Shown here in pieces: positions 60,659 through 64,000 of a stretch of 64,000 bases of DNA. Under the pieces are notes generated by a model. That model worked only from the letters and a program-made list of their open reading frames with translations. It searched no databases and was not told where the DNA came from. The translations under genes were made by a program, and so were the position numbers. Source of the DNA: Natronosporangium hydrolyticum. GTDB taxonomy: Bacteria > Actinomycetota > Actinomycetes > Mycobacteriales > Micromonosporaceae. Where the stretch lies: NCBI RefSeq assembly GCF_016925615.1, contig NZ_CP070499.1, positions 434,001-498,000 of the forward strand, in the 5' to 3' direction. Positions within the stretch are counted from its first letter, which is position 1. Every line of letters starts with the position of its first letter.

Positions 60659-61720
60659 ATGGCAGATGACATCGGTTGCAGCCCCGAGCCCGCTGACCTG
60701 GCGCAGTGGAGCCTGCACTGCTACTGCCCGCACGCCCGGCAGACCCCGCACGCGTTGGTCCGCACCGGTGACCTGGGCCGGTTGCTCTACGCGGCCCGGG
60801 CCGGCGCCAGCGTGCCGGAGCTGCGGTCGCGGGGGATCGAGGTGAGCGAGCCGGAGCTGGCGCAGCTGGTCGAGTTCGATCTGGTCGCCGTGGTCGGTGA
60901 TCAGGTTCGTACGACCTTCCCGGTGCTGGGGGCCGAGACCATGACGGCGATGCGGGCCAGCCTGCGGCAGCGCGGTGCGCAGCTGGCCGAGCGGATCACC
61001 CCGGCGGTCGCCGACCTCCGCGCTGAGCTGGCCGGGCGGGGGCAGGCCGGCAGCGGGTACGCGATGGTCTTCGGCCACGCGCTCGACGGTCTGCTATGGA
61101 CCAGGTTGCGCGCGGTCGGGGCGGTGCCGGAGACCACCCTGACTCCGCAACGCCCGTGGTGGAACGGCGCCTTCTGGGCGATCTATCCGGGGCGCGCCGC
61201 CTCCGCCGGCACCAACTTCCTCGACTGCGGTGCCGGCACGCTGGTGTCGGTCTGGACCGACGATACGGTCCGGGACCTGACCGCGCTCGCCACCGCACCC
61301 GGGGTACGCGAGGAGGTGGCCGGCCTGCTGGCCGGAATGACCGAATCAGGGGCGGTCGGCTCCGGGCAGGCCGGGTCCGGGGTGGTGACCGACGGCCAGG
61401 GCCGGCAGTGGCGACTGCGGTCGCCGGACGGCCGGCCGGCGATCCCGGTGGTCGGCGGCGGGGGTCCGCTGGACAGCATCGCCGGCCGGATCGCGGCGAC
61501 CGTCGCCGATGCCCTCGCCGGCGATGAGCTGGCCGTCGCCCGGGAGTTGGTCGGCGCGGAGCCTAGCGTGTCGACAGTGGTCGTCGCCCACGAGCTGATC
61601 TGGGAGATCACCGAGTCGCTGCTCGCCGCCGGGGCGCTCGCCGGCCCGCCCGCGCAGCAGGGAGAGCGGACGCCGGAGACGCTGATCGACCTGCTCTATG
61701 TGACGACCGGCGAGTTCTGA
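60659..61720 (+). CDS. 353-residue cytoplasmic protein of unknown function
   Basis: I cannot assign a family. Residues 1-35 are Cys/His-bearing (LHCYCPHARQTPHALV). Residues 35-95 have a helix-helix-strand order (LGRLLYAARAGASVPELRSR; VSEPELAQLVEFDLVAVVGD) that could be a winged helix. The remainder is mixed, with WWNGAFWAIYPGRAASAGTN and PVVGGGGPLDSIAGRIAATV. There is no signal peptide or membrane segment. The stop is three bases before the convergent LigD-type gene stop. ATG 60659 is the first in frame. Confidence 0.6.
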   Translation: MADDIGCSPEPADLAQWSLHCYCPHARQTPHALVRTGDLGRLLYAARAGASVPELRSRGIEVSEPELAQLVEFDLVAVVGDQVRTTFPVLGAETMTAMRASLRQRGAQLAERITPAVADLRAELAGRGQAGSGYAMVFGHALDGLLWTRLRAVGAVPETTLTPQRPWWNGAFWAIYPGRAASAGTNFLDCGAGTLVSVWTDDTVRDLTALATAPGVREEVAGLLAGMTESGAVGSGQAGSGVVTDGQGRQWRLRSPDGRPAIPVVGGGGPLDSIAGRIAATVADALAGDELAVARELVGAEPSVSTVVVAHELIWEITESLLAAGALAGPPAQQGERTPETLIDLLYVTTGEF

Positions 61721-61723
61721 GAG

Positions 61724-62695
61724 TCAGCGCTCCGGCCGGTCTGCCTCGCGGGCGCGCCGCCTCCCCTCGTGCATGGCCTGCACCCGGCCGATCGGGATCG
61801 CCTCACCCTCCTCGATCAGGTCCCGGGGCAGCTGCTGCGGGCCGGGCAGGGCGGCTGCCCACGGGTCGTGGTCGGCGAGCAACCCCGCCGCGGTGCGTAC
61901 CGTGAAGTCGGCCGGTGTCACCTCGGCCAGGTCGGCCCACGGCACCGGGAACGACACCGGCGTACCGGGGCGGATCCGTGGGCTGTAGGCGGCGACCACG
62001 GTGGCGCCGCCGGCCCGGCCGGCGTCGAGGAAGACCTTGCCTTCGCGCTCTTCCAGCAGGTACGCGGTGGTGGCGAGCGCCGGGTCGAGCCGTTCCGCGC
62101 GTGCCGCTAACGCCCGGGTCGCCGCCGCCACGGTGTCGACCGGCGCCGGGGCGGCGACCGGCACGTAGACATGGAGCCCTTTGGCGCCGCTGGTCTTCAC
62201 CGCGCCATCCAGGCCGGCGTCGGTGAGCACCTGGCGGACCAGCGCCGCGGCCGTCACCGCCTGGGCGAACCCGCCTGGCCCGGGCGGGTCGAGGTCGAGC
62301 ACCAGATAAGGCTGCTGATCTGGTGCTTCGACGGTGACCAGCGTCGGGTGGTACTCGACCGCCCGCTGGTTGGCGAACCAGAGCAGCCCTCGCCGGTCGT
62401 CGCAGAGCGCGTAGCGGACCTCCCGACGCGACGACTCCGCCCACATCGACACGCTTCGTAGCCACGCTGGCGCGTACTTGGGGAGGTTTTTCTGCATGAA
62501 TGGTGGCTGCCCGGGGCGGGCCCGGATCACCGACAGCGGCCGGTCCCGCAGCTGCGGCAACAGCCGGTCAGCCACCGCGTCGAGGTAGTCGACGAGCTCG
62601 CGTTTGCTGACGCCCGCGTCCTCGAACAACGGCTGGTCGAGGTTGGTCAACCGGACTCCGGCCCGCTCCTCGTCGGCCTGCGTTGGCTTGGCCAC
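61724..62695 (-). CDS. Stand-alone LigD-type polymerase (primase-polymerase) domain
   Basis: A 323-residue archaeo-eukaryotic-primase-type polymerase related to the LigD PolDom used in non-homologous end joining. It opens RLTNLDQPLFEDAGVSKREL, then VDYLDAVADRLLPQLRDRPL and PPFMQKNLPKYAPAW. The metal-binding DLDPPGP (Asp pair), TSGAKGLHVYVPV and PVSFPVPWADL motifs follow. No ligase or nuclease domain is attached, and no ku gene is in the window. GTG 62695 is preceded by AGGAGGG at four bases, better than the ATG 39 bases upstream. It should add or gap-fill nucleotides in DNA repair. Confidence 0.87.
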   Translation of the reverse strand: MAKPTQADEERAGVRLTNLDQPLFEDAGVSKRELVDYLDAVADRLLPQLRDRPLSVIRARPGQPPFMQKNLPKYAPAWLRSVSMWAESSRREVRYALCDDRRGLLWFANQRAVEYHPTLVTVEAPDQQPYLVLDLDPPGPGGFAQAVTAAALVRQVLTDAGLDGAVKTSGAKGLHVYVPVAAPAPVDTVAAATRALAARAERLDPALATTAYLLEEREGKVFLDAGRAGGATVVAAYSPRIRPGTPVSFPVPWADLAEVTPADFTVRTAAGLLADHDPWAAALPGPQQLPRDLIEEGEAIPIGRVQAMHEGRRRAREADRPER

Positions 62696-62766
62696 CGACC
62701 CTCCTGACCGTTCGCCTACCGTTGGCACCATCATGGCAGTTGGGTCGGACCGAGGGAGGACGAAAC

Positions 62767-63624
62767 GTGCGGCGCAGATTCCAGCAGGTCGACGTCTTCG
62801 GCAGCGAACCGTTCGCAGGCAACCCGGTGGCGGTGGTGCTCGACGGCGACGGGCTGTCGACCGAGCAGATGCAGAGCTTCACCCGGTGGACGAACCTCTC
62901 CGAGGCGACGTTCGTGCTGCCGCCGACGACGCCGGGGGCCGACTACCGGGTGCGGATCTTCACGTTGAGCGGGGAGTTGCCGTTCGCCGGCCATCCTACT
63001 TTGGGCACCTGCCATGCCTGGCTCGCCGCCGGGGGTTCGCCGCGGGAGCCGGAGACGGTGGTCCAGGAGTGCGGAGTTGGCCTGGTGTCGATCCGGCGGG
63101 ATGCGGGTTCGCTCGCGTTCGCGGCGCCGCCGCTGCGCCGGTCCGGTCCGGTCGACCCGGCGCTCACCGGTCAGTTGGCGGCGGTGCTGGGGATCGACGT
63201 GGCTGAGATCGTGGCGGCCGAGTGGGTGGATAACGGGCCGGGCTGGGTGGGGGTGCTGCTCGCCGACGCCGAGTCGGTGTTGCGGTTGCAGCCCGACTTC
63301 CGCCGGTACGACGGCGACGAGAAGCTCCACGTCGGGGTGGTCGGGCCGTACCCGGCCGGCGCCGAGTGCGCGTTCGAGCTGCGGGCGCTGCTCGGCGGCG
63401 CCCAGGGGCAGATGATCGAGGACCCGGTGACCGGCAGTCTGAACGCGTCGGTGGCGCAGTGGCTGCTCGGCAGCGGTCGGGCCAGCGCACCGTACGTCGC
63501 CAGTCAGGGGACCCGGCTAGCGCGCCGGGGGCGAGTGTGGGTCGACCGGGACGAGGACGGGACGGTGTGGGTCGGCGGCGCCACGGTCAGCCCGATCGTC
63601 GGGGAGATCGAGTTTCCCGCCTGA
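62767..63624 (+). CDS. PhzF-family isomerase
   Basis: A 285-residue protein of the PhzF/epimerase superfamily. The N-terminal half starts RRRFQQVDVFGSEPFAGNPV, with catalytic Glu in TNLSEATFVLPP and VRIFTLSGELPFAGHPTLGT. The second half has VGVVGPYPAG, then EDPVTGSLNASVAQWLLGSG, the matching loop of the C-terminal lobe. The substrate is unknown; no phenazine genes are nearby. GTG 62767 follows GGAGGA. It diverges from the LigD-type gene and is followed by a long perfect palindrome that probably ends its transcript. Confidence 0.87.
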   Translation: MRRRFQQVDVFGSEPFAGNPVAVVLDGDGLSTEQMQSFTRWTNLSEATFVLPPTTPGADYRVRIFTLSGELPFAGHPTLGTCHAWLAAGGSPREPETVVQECGVGLVSIRRDAGSLAFAAPPLRRSGPVDPALTGQLAAVLGIDVAEIVAAEWVDNGPGWVGVLLADAESVLRLQPDFRRYDGDEKLHVGVVGPYPAGAECAFELRALLGGAQGQMIEDPVTGSLNASVAQWLLGSGRASAPYVASQGTRLARRGRVWVDRDEDGTVWVGGATVSPIVGEIEFPA

Positions 63625-63631
63625 GCCCAAG

Positions 63632-63691
63632 CTCGAGATCAAGGTGAGCCACTGGCTGCTACAGCAGCCAGTGGCTCACCTTGATCTCGAG
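63632..63691. terminator. Perfect 29-bp-arm palindrome between convergent genes
   Basis: The arms begin CTCGAGATCAAGGTGAGCC and are exactly complementary around the loop AC. The element lies seven bases after the PhzF gene stop and 18 bases before the stop of the convergent partial gene, an ideal position for a bidirectional terminator. Its sequence is unrelated to the GATCATG family. Confidence 0.8.
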
Positions 63692-63709
63692 TGGGGGTGG
63701 GGGTGCGGG

Positions 63710-64000
63710 CTACTCGTCGACCCGGACCGGGTCGCCGGCCTCATCCAGCACCGGCAGGCCCCGCTCATCCGTCAGCAGGCCACCGGTGACCGAGTTGTCC
63801 TGCCAGGGCTCGTTGTTCCAGAACGGGTCTGGCCGCTCTGCGAGCACCTCGAAGGCGAGATGCTCGGTGGCGACCTGGCCATACCGGTCCACACTGGTCA
63901 CCTCGGCGACGTGGACGCCGAGCGGCAGGTCGGTCGGGAGCTGCACCCGCCACACGTGGCTCGACTTCTCGGCGATGTAGCTCGCGGCGACGCTCTGCGG
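63710..64000 (-). CDS. C-terminus of a probable secreted metallophosphoesterase (cut by window end)
   Basis: The frame is open to the window edge and encodes the last 96 residues of a protein: QSVAASYIAEKSSHVWRVQL, then PTDLPLGVHVAEVTSVDRYG and a terminal Asp/Glu-rich end (DEAGDPVRVDE). The beta-sandwich-like pattern with GxHxAxVxxxDxYG resembles the C-terminal domain that follows calcineurin-like phosphoesterase domains in secreted actinobacterial proteins. The catalytic part lies outside the window, so this name is tentative. Confidence 0.5.
   Translation of the reverse strand, partial: PQSVAASYIAEKSSHVWRVQLPTDLPLGVHVAEVTSVDRYGQVATEHLAFEVLAERPDPFWNNEPWQDNSVTGGLLTDERGLPVLDEAGDPVRVDE

Overview
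The window is very GC-rich, gene-dense DNA with frequent GTG starts, strong GGAGG ribosome-binding sites and ATGA/GTGA stop-start overlaps. Gene content (actinobacterial-type gas vesicle operon, MacS/MacR-like two-component pair, streptogrisin-type S1 proteases, large BTAD and NB-ARC regulators, ferredoxin-dependent KorAB, CebR-type operators, HAIR-type operator at lon) points to a filamentous actinobacterium. The family is probably Micromonosporaceae or a close relative; that placement is inference. I found no rRNA, tRNA, CRISPR array, intact transposase, prophage or replication origin.

Layout. 1-3.6 kb: gas vesicle operon (partial gene, gvpA, F/L, G, O, J, F/L, S, K). 3.6-9.95 kb: GNAT protein, lytic transglycosylase, FmdB-type zinc ribbon, cyclase/NB-ARC regulator, membrane protein. 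9.99-12.9 kb: korBA. 13.0-13.5 kb: decayed two-gene remnant. 13.5-15.5 kb: M3 oligopeptidase. 15.7-20 kb: exopolysaccharide-type locus (DUF2334 deacetylase-like protein, WecB epimerase, processive GT2, 56-residue LPLTG protein). 20.2-25.1 kb: orphan regulators and a GbsR/MarR-controlled ABC exporter. 25.2-32 kb: superoxide dismutase, RecQ-phosphoribosyltransferase fusion, cation/proton antiporter, nitroreductase, M23 peptidase. 32.1-35.9 kb: secreted cellulose module (CBM2-GH6 cellulase and PQQ-type sugar dehydrogenase-CBM2), each behind a CebR-like box. 36-41 kb: MacS/MacR-like pair, GNAT, Lon with a HAIR-like operator. 41-50 kb: NB-ARC regulator, tandem secreted S1 proteases, 1060-residue BTAD regulator, EamA exporter. 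50.4-56.9 kb: glycerol-1-phosphate dehydrogenase, a five-copy 23-bp-period direct-repeat array in front of a DUF4143 ATPase, and a phosphonate operon (cytidylyltransferase-PEP mutase fusion, phosphonopyruvate decarboxylase, alcohol dehydrogenase) predicted to make 2-hydroxyethylphosphonate and activate it with CTP. 57-64 kb: LamG secreted protein, Cys-repeat secreted protein, LigD-type polymerase domain, PhzF protein, and the C-terminus of a probable phosphoesterase.

Cross-cutting signals. A family of palindromic elements with GATCATG ends recurs through the window in two sequence classes. Most copies are intergenic, some supply a gene's stop codon, and one lies in frame inside the phosphonopyruvate decarboxylase gene. 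The other main candidates for new biology are the 23-bp iterated sites before the DUF4143 ATPase, the stand-alone LPLTG sorting-signal protein with a polysaccharide synthase, and the phosphonate operon close to a bacterial glycerol-1-phosphate dehydrogenase.
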